From Euryarchaeota archaeon RBG_13_57_23 (GTDB lineage: Archaea > Thermoplasmatota > Thermoplasmata > UBA10834): a stretch of DNA of 27,357 nucleotides. The translations under genes were made by a program, and so were the position numbers. The number at the start of each line of letters is the position of its first letter. Position 1 is the stretch's first letter. The stretch lies in NCBI GenBank assembly GCA_001800675.1, contig MGVW01000013.1, positions 1 to 27,357 on the forward strand, in the 5' to 3' direction. Shown here piece after piece: positions 14,557-20,766 of this stretch. The notes under the pieces were generated by a model. It was given only the letters and a program-made list of their open reading frames with translations. It was not told where the DNA came from and ran no database searches.

Positions 14557-15144
14557 ATGATTCGGCTGATTTCGCGGGATCTTTTGATGATACTGGCTCG
14601 AAGAGGAAGGATAGAGGTGATCCGCACCCTCAAATCGTTCCCCGACCGCGATTTCACTATCAATGAGCTCGCGAGGACGGCAAAGATCCCTGTAATGACG
14701 ACTTGGCGGGCCGTCAAGGAGCTCAAGAAACTAGGGGTTGTCCGAACGAAGAAGATTGGCAACTCGATCAGCGTGACCATCACGGAGGACCGCGAGAGGC
14801 TCAGGACACTTAGGATGGTTCCTGACACGGACCCTCAAAGGGCTGCTGCCAGACAATACTCTGAGGCGCTCGGAAGAGAGATCTGGATGAACGAGGCGAG
14901 GCTGTTTGGCAGCATAGGACGGGGAGAGCATGCGCCCGGAGATGAGGTGGACATCGCCATTATCTACGACGACGGCTTGGTCTCGGAGCAGGAGGCAAAG
15001 GCCAAGGCCGCCGAGATGGCCAGTCACATCAAAGCTGAGACGAACGTGACCATTGTTCCGCTGTGCGTCGCCCTGAAGGACATGAATCGAAAGGGCGGAC
15101 TCGCATCCGAGCTAAGAGACAAAGAATCTATCTGGTCCAGGTAG
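14557..15144 (+). CDS. Winged-helix DNA-binding / MNT-type nucleotidyltransferase protein
   Basis: A two-domain protein of 195 residues. Residues about 1-85 form a winged helix (DFTINELARTAKIPVMTTWRAV recognises the helix-turn-helix, then KLGVVRTKKIGNSISVTI as the wing). The C-terminal half has LFGSIGRGE and DEVDIAIIY, the signature of minimal nucleotidyltransferases. The usual D-x-D of the family appears as E-V-D with an extra Asp before it, so catalysis may be altered. Similar fusions in archaea act as regulators or as antitoxin-like nucleotidyltransferases; no HEPN partner gene is adjacent. GGAGG lies only one base from this ATG, so the real start is uncertain; an ATG at 14515 overlaps the TATA box and is unlikely. 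A palindrome in its promoter suggests autoregulation. It converges on the serine hydrolase gene with 15 bases between. Confidence 0.78.
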   Translation: MIRLISRDLLMILARRGRIEVIRTLKSFPDRDFTINELARTAKIPVMTTWRAVKELKKLGVVRTKKIGNSISVTITEDRERLRTLRMVPDTDPQRAAARQYSEALGREIWMNEARLFGSIGRGEHAPGDEVDIAIIYDDGLVSEQEAKAKAAEMASHIKAETNVTIVPLCVALKDMNRKGGLASELRDKESIWSR

Positions 15145-15159
15145 ACCGCAATCGAGCCC

Positions 15160-16200
15160 TCACTTCACTCTGGAGAAGTGGTCGCACACGAGCCTCGCGA
15201 TTCTCGCCTCGGCCGCCTGCGCCTTCTCGGGGTCCTTCTCTTCTAGGCGCTTGAAGAATACGCAGAGCACAACATGGGATTTGGAGGTCACGAATATGAT
15301 CCCTGCATTGTTCACTGTCCCGGCAGTCACGCCGGATCTGGCTGCGACCATGACGTCGTCTGATAGGAACTGCGGGAGGCTGGAAGGCTGGAGATTCCTC
15401 ATGAGGAGCGCGAGCATGTGCTCGCTAGCGTCCTTGGAGACCGCCTCGCCCTTCAGTATCTTCTCCAGAAGGTGACCGATCTCTCTCGGGGTGCTCAGGT
15501 TGTCGAAGACCTGATCGTATTCCCGCTGCTGCTTGAACTTCTTCTCCTCTTTGAATCCGTAAAGGGCCTCGTATTTGTTCCGGAACTCGTCGACCGACAG
15601 GTTCGCGAACTCACTATCTATCTGGCTGAGGATTCTCATCCGGTCGTGGTCGGACAGGCCTTTCCAAGTCCTCGCGGCCTCTTGGACGGATAATTCCTTG
15701 TACGGTCCAACGCCCATCGTGAGCAGGAATCCCTCACGCCACGGCAGGTAGATCGAGGTTTTGTGCAGGCCGAGCTCCCTCATCAGCATGTTCACTCTCT
15801 GGATACCAACTCGTTTCCAGAGCATCTCGGAGGCCGTGTTGTCCGTGGCAATTATCATCAGAGTGATTAGGTCCCTGACGGTGAGTTCCAGGCCCGGAGA
15901 CAGGTACTGTAGAATGCCCGATCCGATGCAGTAGTAGCGCGGCTCGAGCTTGAGCTTCTCGTCGAGGGAAACAAGCCCCTCGCTGGCCTGGCGGTAGACC
16001 TCCATCATGACAGGGATCTTGAACACGCTGCCCAGAGGGAATATCTTGTCAGCGTCGATGGCCATCTCTTTGCCGGACTCCAAGTGCTTCAGGTACAGCC
16101 CGAACTGCCCCTTCACGTCCTTCGCTATCTTGTGGATCTCCGAACGGAGCTTCGCCAGTTCCGGATCGATAGCGCTGTGCTTGGTCTTCTCTGGAGTCAT
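15160..16200 (-). CDS. Class A beta-lactamase-like serine hydrolase
   Basis: A 346-residue protein with the DD-peptidase/class A beta-lactamase fold. It has S58-V-F-K61 (the nucleophile SxxK), T119-D120-N121 (the SDN position), and R288-S289-G290 in place of KTG, followed by TAG and NNAGII. TPREIGHLLEKI matches the helix after the omega region. No Glu166-type E-x-x-L-N is seen, so the usual deacylating residue of class A enzymes seems absent. There is no signal peptide, unlike secreted lactamases, so it should be cytoplasmic. Archaea with no murein have little use for a DD-peptidase, and esterase or amide hydrolase activity on another substrate is plausible. An insert of about 50 charged residues (about 195-235) is not in typical lactamases. 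GGGAGGAG lies about 10 bases before the ATG. Confidence 0.82.
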   Translation of the reverse strand: MTPEKTKHSAIDPELAKLRSEIHKIAKDVKGQFGLYLKHLESGKEMAIDADKIFPLGSVFKIPVMMEVYRQASEGLVSLDEKLKLEPRYYCIGSGILQYLSPGLELTVRDLITLMIIATDNTASEMLWKRVGIQRVNMLMRELGLHKTSIYLPWREGFLLTMGVGPYKELSVQEAARTWKGLSDHDRMRILSQIDSEFANLSVDEFRNKYEALYGFKEEKKFKQQREYDQVFDNLSTPREIGHLLEKILKGEAVSKDASEHMLALLMRNLQPSSLPQFLSDDVMVAARSGVTAGTVNNAGIIFVTSKSHVVLCVFFKRLEEKDPEKAQAAEARIARLVCDHFSRVK

Positions 16201-16654
16201 TCACGCACTCTCCTCCCATTGCCAGCATGCACGACTAACCGGCAACCGGCCATGGGAAGCCTGCCCAACTACCTCGTTCACCCATTGGGATGAGCGTATT
16301 TTAGGGCTTCTCCTCCACACCCCAAGGAAGGCCCAGTCTGTACAACGGTCAAAGTCGTTCGCAGAACCAGAGCTCGGCCACAGCCAAGAGTCGAATCAGA
16401 AAAAGGAGTGGAAAGGGAGACTGGAGGGGAACCGAGCCGGTCAGTGGGGGAAATGGGGGGGAGGAGAGTTGCTGACGCGGTCCAGCAGGAAAAACCTCTT
16501 TCCCACTTCCAATCTCTCAGTTCGATGATTCGGGTCTACGGCACATATATGTGTTGCCTCTGTAATCAGCGGTGATAATTACTTCCAGATGGGTCCGAGT
16601 CGAATCCTTTATTGAGCAGGACCAGATACCTGCGACAGCGGGTCCCGAAACACC
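16201..16654. other. Intergenic region between the serine hydrolase and HAD genes
   Basis: About 450 bases between divergent genes. It holds a polypurine G-rich stretch (16414-16464, with runs GGG, GGGG, GGGGG and GGGGGGG), a 12-base palindrome CACATATATGTG (16542-16553), a TATA-like TTTATTG (16608-16614) about 45 bases before the HAD gene, and a small hairpin GCAGG-8-CCTGC (16616-16633). A weak TATA-like element for the hydrolase is at 16296-16304 on the minus strand. Plus-strand open frames here do not look like protein. No tRNA was found. Confidence 0.5.
16542..16553. promoter_or_regulatory. 12-base palindrome with a central TATA
   Basis: CACATATATGTG is self-complementary and flanked by GG and TTGCC. 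It could be a regulator site or a symmetric TATA element serving either divergent gene, 102 bases before the HAD start. Function is inferred only from symmetry and position. Confidence 0.35.
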
Positions 16655-17362
16655 ATGACAAGGATGCCCACCAAGCCCGGAATGAGACTTAGAGCGGTCA
16701 TTTTCGACCTCGACGACACCCTGGTGGAGTCGACGGTCAACTACGGCAAGTTCAAGAGCCTGGTGATCGAGCGGCTCATCTCGTGGGGCCAAGACCGCCA
16801 ATCCTACAGCCCAGACGAGACCATAGTGGCCATCCTGTCCAGGTACGAACAGCGGATGAACGCCTCTGGAATGTCGCAGAAGGAGCTGGACTCGAGAATG
16901 GCCGAGCTGGATAGAATCATGGACGAAGTCGAGATGGAGCACGTCGCCGAGACGAAGGCCATCAAGGGTGCGGGGAAATTGCTCCGGATGCTGAGATCCA
17001 GAGGTGTGAAGATAGGTATCCTCACGAGGGGATGCGAAGGCTACGCCGAGGCGGCTCTAGAGGTGACTGGCATGCTCGATTCGGTGGACTCGATCGAGTG
17101 CCGTAATTCTAAGACCAAAGCGAAGCCGAACCCTGAATCCTACCTGAGGCTCGTGCATGCCCTCGGGGTCCAGAAGGACGAGACCATGTTCGTGGGGGAC
17201 CACCCTATCGACGCGCAGTGCGCCGCCAACGCGGGGGTACCGTTCGTAGCCGTCAGGACCGGGGAGGTTCCCGATGAGATACTAAGGGAGGTCGGCTGCC
17301 TCGAGGTTTTTGCAGATGTCAGCGAGATGATCACCTGGTTCGAGTCGAACCTCGCCAATTGA
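16655..17362 (+). CDS. HAD-superfamily phosphatase (phosphoglycolate-phosphatase type)
   Basis: A 235-residue hydrolase with all four HAD motifs: FDLDDT (Asp18 and Asp20), ILTRG (Thr for motif II), Lys in the NSKTKAKPNP stretch (motif III) and VGDHPIDA (motif IV). The cap is a helical C1 type (about residues 28-95). This is the phosphoglycolate-phosphatase or beta-phosphoglucomutase-like branch, so the substrate is likely a small phosphorylated metabolite; nothing nearby identifies it. The first ATG is given, but ATG 16664 and ATG 16682 are also possible, and the last begins directly at the first strand. A TTTATTG element lies 45 bases upstream. The gene ends 52 bases from the convergent DUF835 gene. 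Confidence 0.87.
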   Translation: MTRMPTKPGMRLRAVIFDLDDTLVESTVNYGKFKSLVIERLISWGQDRQSYSPDETIVAILSRYEQRMNASGMSQKELDSRMAELDRIMDEVEMEHVAETKAIKGAGKLLRMLRSRGVKIGILTRGCEGYAEAALEVTGMLDSVDSIECRNSKTKAKPNPESYLRLVHALGVQKDETMFVGDHPIDAQCAANAGVPFVAVRTGEVPDEILREVGCLEVFADVSEMITWFESNLAN

Positions 17363-17414
17363 ACATAAAAAGAGCGAGCCACCTGTCACCTAACGTATGT
17401 ATAACTAGAAACAC

Positions 17415-17993
17415 TCATCTCGGTCGGACGTCCAGGAGCCGCAGAACACCCTCGTCGCCCGCGCCCACGAGGTTGTCCTCCTGGGCCTCAACTTCAGTCT
17501 TGGGCAACACCGGCTCCATGCACCTCTCGAGGAGGGCGAGTTCCCTCTGGTTCATAGTCCTTGGATCTACCGGCACGAACATGATGCAATCGTTCGTGAC
17601 GACCAGATCCTTCAGCTGATGCATGAATTGGAGCATGCGGTCGTAGGTGTTCAGGGATACGAGATACTCCAGACCGTCGAGGACAATCGTCGTCCTTTTC
17701 TGGCCCTCTATGAAGGTCCTGAGCTGTCCCATAAGGATGCCTATCGCGGTCGGGTTGATCCGCCCCTCACCGACCAGGTTCGTAAGCCACAAGATGCGGC
17801 AACTGGCAAGCTCGTTCTCCGCCAACAGCTTCTTCGGGAAATCGCGCGTGACCACCAGCCCGTTGTAGCCCGCGGATACCGTCTGATCTAGCAACTCGTA
17901 GGTGGCCTTCGGGCGCTTCTCCTCAAGAAGATAGACTGTGCCAGGCTTGGGCTCCAGGCTTATCGCCGAGGCTGAACCGTTTGCGGTGCTCAC
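17415..17993 (-). CDS. DUF835-domain protein
   Basis: A 192-residue protein with one DUF835 domain covering almost its whole length. Signature segments are TVYLLEEKRP, GLVVTRDFP, ILWLTNL, TTIVLDGLEYLV, and MFVPVDPRTMNQRELALLERCMEP. The family is largely archaeal. It resembles a degenerate RecA-like or KaiC-like core without Walker A, and is often fused to PAS or kinase domains, so a signalling role is suspected but unproven. The start codon is GTG (17991-17993). The promoter is unusual: TATTATATAAAA lies about 40 bases upstream, between two copies of TGGGCAACA. No membrane segment is present. The next gene upstream on this strand, a Cys-rich protein, is separated by about 100 bases and this promoter, so DUF835 is probably its own unit. 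Confidence 0.85.
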   Translation of the reverse strand: MSTANGSASAISLEPKPGTVYLLEEKRPKATYELLDQTVSAGYNGLVVTRDFPKKLLAENELASCRILWLTNLVGEGRINPTAIGILMGQLRTFIEGQKRTTIVLDGLEYLVSLNTYDRMLQFMHQLKDLVVTNDCIMFVPVDPRTMNQRELALLERCMEPVLPKTEVEAQEDNLVGAGDEGVLRLLDVRPR

Positions 17994-18021
17994 TCAAGCA
18001 TCCCATCCGCATCGAGCTATA

Positions 18022-18052
18022 TGTTGCCCATTTTATATAATACTGTTGCCCA
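18022..18052 (-). promoter_or_regulatory. TATA box flanked by 9-base direct repeats
   Basis: On the minus strand TGGGCAACA occurs at 18044-18052 and again at 18022-18030, with TTATATAAAA (18031-18040) between. The repeats are 22 bases apart, two helical turns, so both would face the same side of the DNA around the TATA box. This fits a dimeric regulator controlling the DUF835 gene. Confidence 0.55.
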
Positions 18053-18092
18053 GGTTATCTGAGCCAGCACATCTGCAACCTGGCCATCGGAA

Positions 18093-18356
18093 TCAGAACG
18101 CAGAACAGAAAACTCTGATCCTGTCGTCGCCGACCTCGCCGTGCTCGCACTTCTCGCAATCGTAGACTGTCGCTGCCGCCCTCATGTCACAGTAGCAAGG
18201 GGCCATGAAGAACTTGGTCACGCCGCCACAGATTACTCTCGACTTGTTGTCCACGACGCTTCCGTGGGGGCATAGCTTGCAGTCATCTGCCGTGACAGGC
18301 CTAGGCTCGCCCAGATCACAGACTGCAAGGAACAGTTTGTGCATTTTCCGAGTCAT
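18093..18356 (-). CDS. Small Cys-rich protein with a duplicated C-x2-C-x13-C module
   Basis: An 87-residue protein of no recognised family. It contains two copies of a 19-residue module: D25-C26-K-L-C29-P-H31-G-S-V-V-D then R-V-I-C43, and D66-C67-E-K-C70-E-H72-G-E-V-G-D then R-V-F-C84. Additional cysteines are Cys13, Cys54 and Cys56. Each module could bind zinc or an iron-sulfur centre; nine cysteines in 87 residues is extreme. An ATG four codons downstream is an alternative start. It lies 90 bases after the MtmB-like gene on the same strand, with no obvious TATA box of its own, so it may be the third gene of the corrinoid methyltransferase operon. It does not match RamA, the known corrinoid reactivase, in size or cysteine spacing. 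Confidence 0.7.
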   Translation of the reverse strand: MTRKMHKLFLAVCDLGEPRPVTADDCKLCPHGSVVDNKSRVICGGVTKFFMAPCYCDMRAAATVYDCEKCEHGEVGDDRIRVFCSAF

Positions 18357-18441
18357 TGCGCCAAATACCCGAATGGGCTTCCCAGCTTATCCCATTTCTC
18401 CTCTGGACGATCGAAGAAGGACCGGAAAGGGTTTGGCGCAA
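18356..18441 (-). repeat. 10-base inverted repeat bracketing the leader of the Cys-rich gene
   Basis: TTTGGCGCAA (18432-18441, plus strand) and TTGCGCCAAA (18356-18365) are perfect inverted repeats. They enclose almost the whole gap between the MtmB-like stop codon and the Cys-rich gene, and the second arm touches its ATG. In mRNA the arms could pair over a 66-base loop and hide that start codon; as DNA they could be two regulator sites. Confidence 0.5.
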
Positions 18442-18446
18442 AGAGC

Positions 18447-19829
18447 TCACATCTCGGGCTTCAGGTCGACGCCCAGGTCCGCCATCGCAGACTTGTATTT
18501 CCTGATGACCCCCCTGTACTCCTTCGTCGGCCGTCTCGTGTCCGGGTCCCAACACTCGTAGAGACCCTTGCCGAGCGGGGGCGCCGAGAGCTTCGACTCG
18601 TACTTGGCCAGCAAGCCCTTGACGAGCACGTTCGCCTCGGACCGCTTCATGCCTGCGACCGCATGCCCGACCTCGGCCGAGATCCGCGGCTCGACAGGCG
18701 TTGTCCTGTCCTCGTGCTTGTTGGTCGCAACGCCAAGACACTCGATCGAATGCCCGGAGACTACCGCCGCCGTGACAGTGGCCGAGGTCTCGAAGAGACA
18801 CATCGGGGTGCACGGTCCGGCCGTCGTGTAGTTCAGGTTGATGCTGAGAAGGTGCGTGTTCCTGTTGATGGCCTGGCTGGACGCTGCCACGAGCCAGACC
18901 ATGTCCCTTGGGCTGCTGGCCACGTACCTCAAGTGCAGCGGGAACGGGAGCAGCCAGGACGCCTGGTAGGTCAGTATGCCCATCATGTGGTGAGCCACAT
19001 TCGAGACCGCGGTTCCCTCCGGGCCGCCGGAGTAGCCACCGATCAAGGGTCCGAAACACATGCCTATCGCACCGCCCAAGGACAGTGCGACCGTGGCCTT
19101 GTTCAGCCTCGCGAAATCGACTTTCATCGGGTCCATGCAGCAGATCATGTATCCATCGGAGGGGCGCATGCCGAACTTCGGGTGCAGAGCCGCTGCGAAG
19201 GCTATGTCGCTTTCCGCAGTGGCCAACGAGTTCATAATCGGAATGCCCTGGCGTCCGACCCTGTTGCACGCCTCTCGGGCCAAGACGGCATTCCTCATGG
19301 CTGCAAGGACCTCGAGAGGAGAGGCTGGCCTGACGCGCATCCCAGAAACGCGCGTTATGGCCGGGGTCGTTATGGCGTTCGTCTCCGGTATCTCAGCATA
19401 TCCTTCGACCAATGTGAGGAATGATCTATCGCTGGAACATGCTCCGCCGCCCGCACCAAGCAGGCACCATGGAGGCGTCTTGTCCTCCACGTTGCGGTGC
19501 ACTAGCGACTTCCTGTCCCTGCCCTCTCCGAAGTGCAGCCTCGAAGGCGCGTCCTTCAATGCCTGCTTGATCTCGGACTCGGTGTAGGAGATGATCCTGC
19601 CAGAGCTCGTGCAGTATGCGCCGACATCGACCAGGAGCTCGAGTCCGGCTTCGAAGAGATCATCTGCGAGTGAATTGTCGCTCGGGACCGGGTTGTTCGG
19701 ATCGTACTTGATCTTGTACTCCTTCACCTTCTCCTGCACTTTCGGCGCGAAGAGCCGCAGCTGGTAATCGGTCTCGCTCATCGGCTTCCCGTTGAGGGCC
19801 TTGTCCATGACGTCCAGTATCTGTACCAT
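18447..19829 (-). CDS. Pyrrolysine-free MtmB-like corrinoid methyltransferase
   Basis: A 460-residue homologue of monomethylamine:corrinoid methyltransferase MtmB, which moves a methyl group to a corrinoid protein. It matches MtmB along its length: YCTSSGRIISYTESEI, GEGRDRKSLVHRNVEDK, SPLEVLAA, GGYSGGPEGT, ASW.., AGPCTPMCL and KGLYECWD. MtmB needs an in-frame amber codon read as pyrrolysine 202. Here the frame has no amber, and the aligned residue in GRQGIPIMNS is Met199 (codon 19233-19235). By alignment with remembered MtmB, Glu229, Glu259 and Gln333 correspond to Met228, Cys258 and Leu332, while Tyr335 is Tyr334. The active site is therefore rebuilt, and the substrate is probably not monomethylamine. 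GGTGA, overlapping the stop of the corrinoid gene, sits three bases before the ATG, so the two are coupled. Confidence 0.88.
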   Translation of the reverse strand: MVQILDVMDKALNGKPMSETDYQLRLFAPKVQEKVKEYKIKYDPNNPVPSDNSLADDLFEAGLELLVDVGAYCTSSGRIISYTESEIKQALKDAPSRLHFGEGRDRKSLVHRNVEDKTPPWCLLGAGGGACSSDRSFLTLVEGYAEIPETNAITTPAITRVSGMRVRPASPLEVLAAMRNAVLAREACNRVGRQGIPIMNSLATAESDIAFAAALHPKFGMRPSDGYMICCMDPMKVDFARLNKATVALSLGGAIGMCFGPLIGGYSGGPEGTAVSNVAHHMMGILTYQASWLLPFPLHLRYVASSPRDMVWLVAASSQAINRNTHLLSINLNYTTAGPCTPMCLFETSATVTAAVVSGHSIECLGVATNKHEDRTTPVEPRISAEVGHAVAGMKRSEANVLVKGLLAKYESKLSAPPLGKGLYECWDPDTRRPTKEYRGVIRKYKSAMADLGVDLKPEM

Positions 19830-19833
19830 GGGC

Positions 19834-20481
19834 TCACCTGCCCTTGGAGAACTTCTCGGCGAGCTTCACGGCCTCGATCGCATCCATGCCGCAGCCATCG
19901 GCACCTATCTCCTTGGCCCACTCCTTCGTCGTGGGTCCACCGCCGACGAGCACCGCGAATTTCCTCCTGTCACCGGAGGCGGCGAGATAGTCCACGATGT
20001 CCTTCTGGGAACCGATCGTGCTGGACATCAGCGCTGAGGCACCGATGACCTTCGCGCCGTTCTTCTTGGCCTCGTCTATGAAGTTGATGGTCTTCACATC
20101 GACTCCGAGGTCGACGACATTGAAACCGTTCGCCATCAGCATGCTCGAAACGATGTTCTTCCCGATCTCGTGGACATCGCCCTGGACCGTGCCGATGACC
20201 ACTGTGGCCTTGGCGCCCTTAGCGCCCTTCGGTATCAGAGGCAGAAGCAGGACCAGCGCCGACTTCATGGCGTCGGCGGCGAGCATGAGTTCCGGGAGAT
20301 ATATCTCCATTTTCTCGAACTTCGCCCCGATCTGCTCTATCGATGGGACGAGGCCCTTCTCAATGGCCACAAGCGGATCCATCTTCGCTGAAATGGCCGC
20401 CTTGGCTGCGTTCACCGCCGCTTCGGAGTCATATTTCAGAATCGCGTTCTGCAGATCCTTCAAAACCTTCTCGTTGCTCAT
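19834..20481 (-). CDS. Methyltransferase cognate corrinoid protein (MtmC/MtbC type)
   Basis: A 215-residue two-domain cobalamin-binding protein that accepts a methyl group from its partner methyltransferase and hands it to a second methyltransferase. The N-terminal helical cap (residues 1-85) reads DPLVAIEKGL and YLPELMLAADAMK. The Rossmann domain has the lower-ligand motif GDVHEIGKNIV with His104, then GASALMSST and VGGGPTTKEWA with GADGCGMDA at the end. The start was set at MSNEKVL (20481), where family members begin, with GGTGGGGG just upstream; the frame extends further upstream but shows no family similarity there. The MtmB-like gene starts four bases after its stop, which makes it the evident partner. 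No RamA, MtbA or Pyl biosynthesis gene is in the window. Confidence 0.9.
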   Translation of the reverse strand: MSNEKVLKDLQNAILKYDSEAAVNAAKAAISAKMDPLVAIEKGLVPSIEQIGAKFEKMEIYLPELMLAADAMKSALVLLLPLIPKGAKGAKATVVIGTVQGDVHEIGKNIVSSMLMANGFNVVDLGVDVKTINFIDEAKKNGAKVIGASALMSSTIGSQKDIVDYLAASGDRRKFAVLVGGGPTTKEWAKEIGADGCGMDAIEAVKLAEKFSKGR

Positions 20482-20766
20482 TACCCCCACCATGCTCAGG
20501 CGCCGAACCATCAATCCTTGGAACGGGGCTGACCGGGAATCCGCAGTCCCGTACTTTAAGGTTCTCTCCGGAACGCTGCGAGACGCTCGATACTCAGGAT
20601 ACTGGCAGCAAGCGTGAGCACGCATCTCCGCCGGCGGTGGGGCCGGAAGATCGCGCCGAAATTCGTTTGCGAAAGCTTTTATGAGACCTAATCCCTAAAA
20701 GGGGCAGCGACAACGAACTTCAAGACTACTCCGGAGTTCAACCCTCTCCGCGGAGTTTTGGTCCAA
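20482..20766. other. Divergent promoter region between the corrinoid operon and the histidine kinase
   Basis: About 285 bases. On the minus strand CTTAAAGTAC (20552-20561) could be the TATA element of the corrinoid operon, with a leader of about 50 bases. On the plus strand GCTTTTATGAG (20675-20685) could serve the kinase, about 60 bases after which GCGGAG precedes the ATG. No tRNA or long repeat is visible. Confidence 0.45.
20675..20685 (+). promoter_or_regulatory. TATA-like element of the histidine kinase gene
   Basis: GCTTTTATGAG lies about 85 bases before the kinase ATG at 20767. A transcript start near 20706 would give a leader of about 60 bases. The match to the archaeal consensus is moderate. 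Confidence 0.4.

Noticed and set aside
16007..16528. 173-codon plus-strand open frame crossing the start of the serine hydrolase
   Set aside because: Half of it is antisense to the hydrolase, and the rest has no protein-like pattern or ribosome binding site.
18447..19829. Hidden amber (pyrrolysine) codon in the MtmB-like gene
   Set aside because: The frame was read through the region aligned with Pyl202: it has ATG (Met199) there and no TAG anywhere before the terminal TGA.
20482..20625. Longer start for the corrinoid protein at 20625
   Set aside because: The extra 48 residues have no family similarity, and homologues begin at MSNEK; the region is better explained as promoter.
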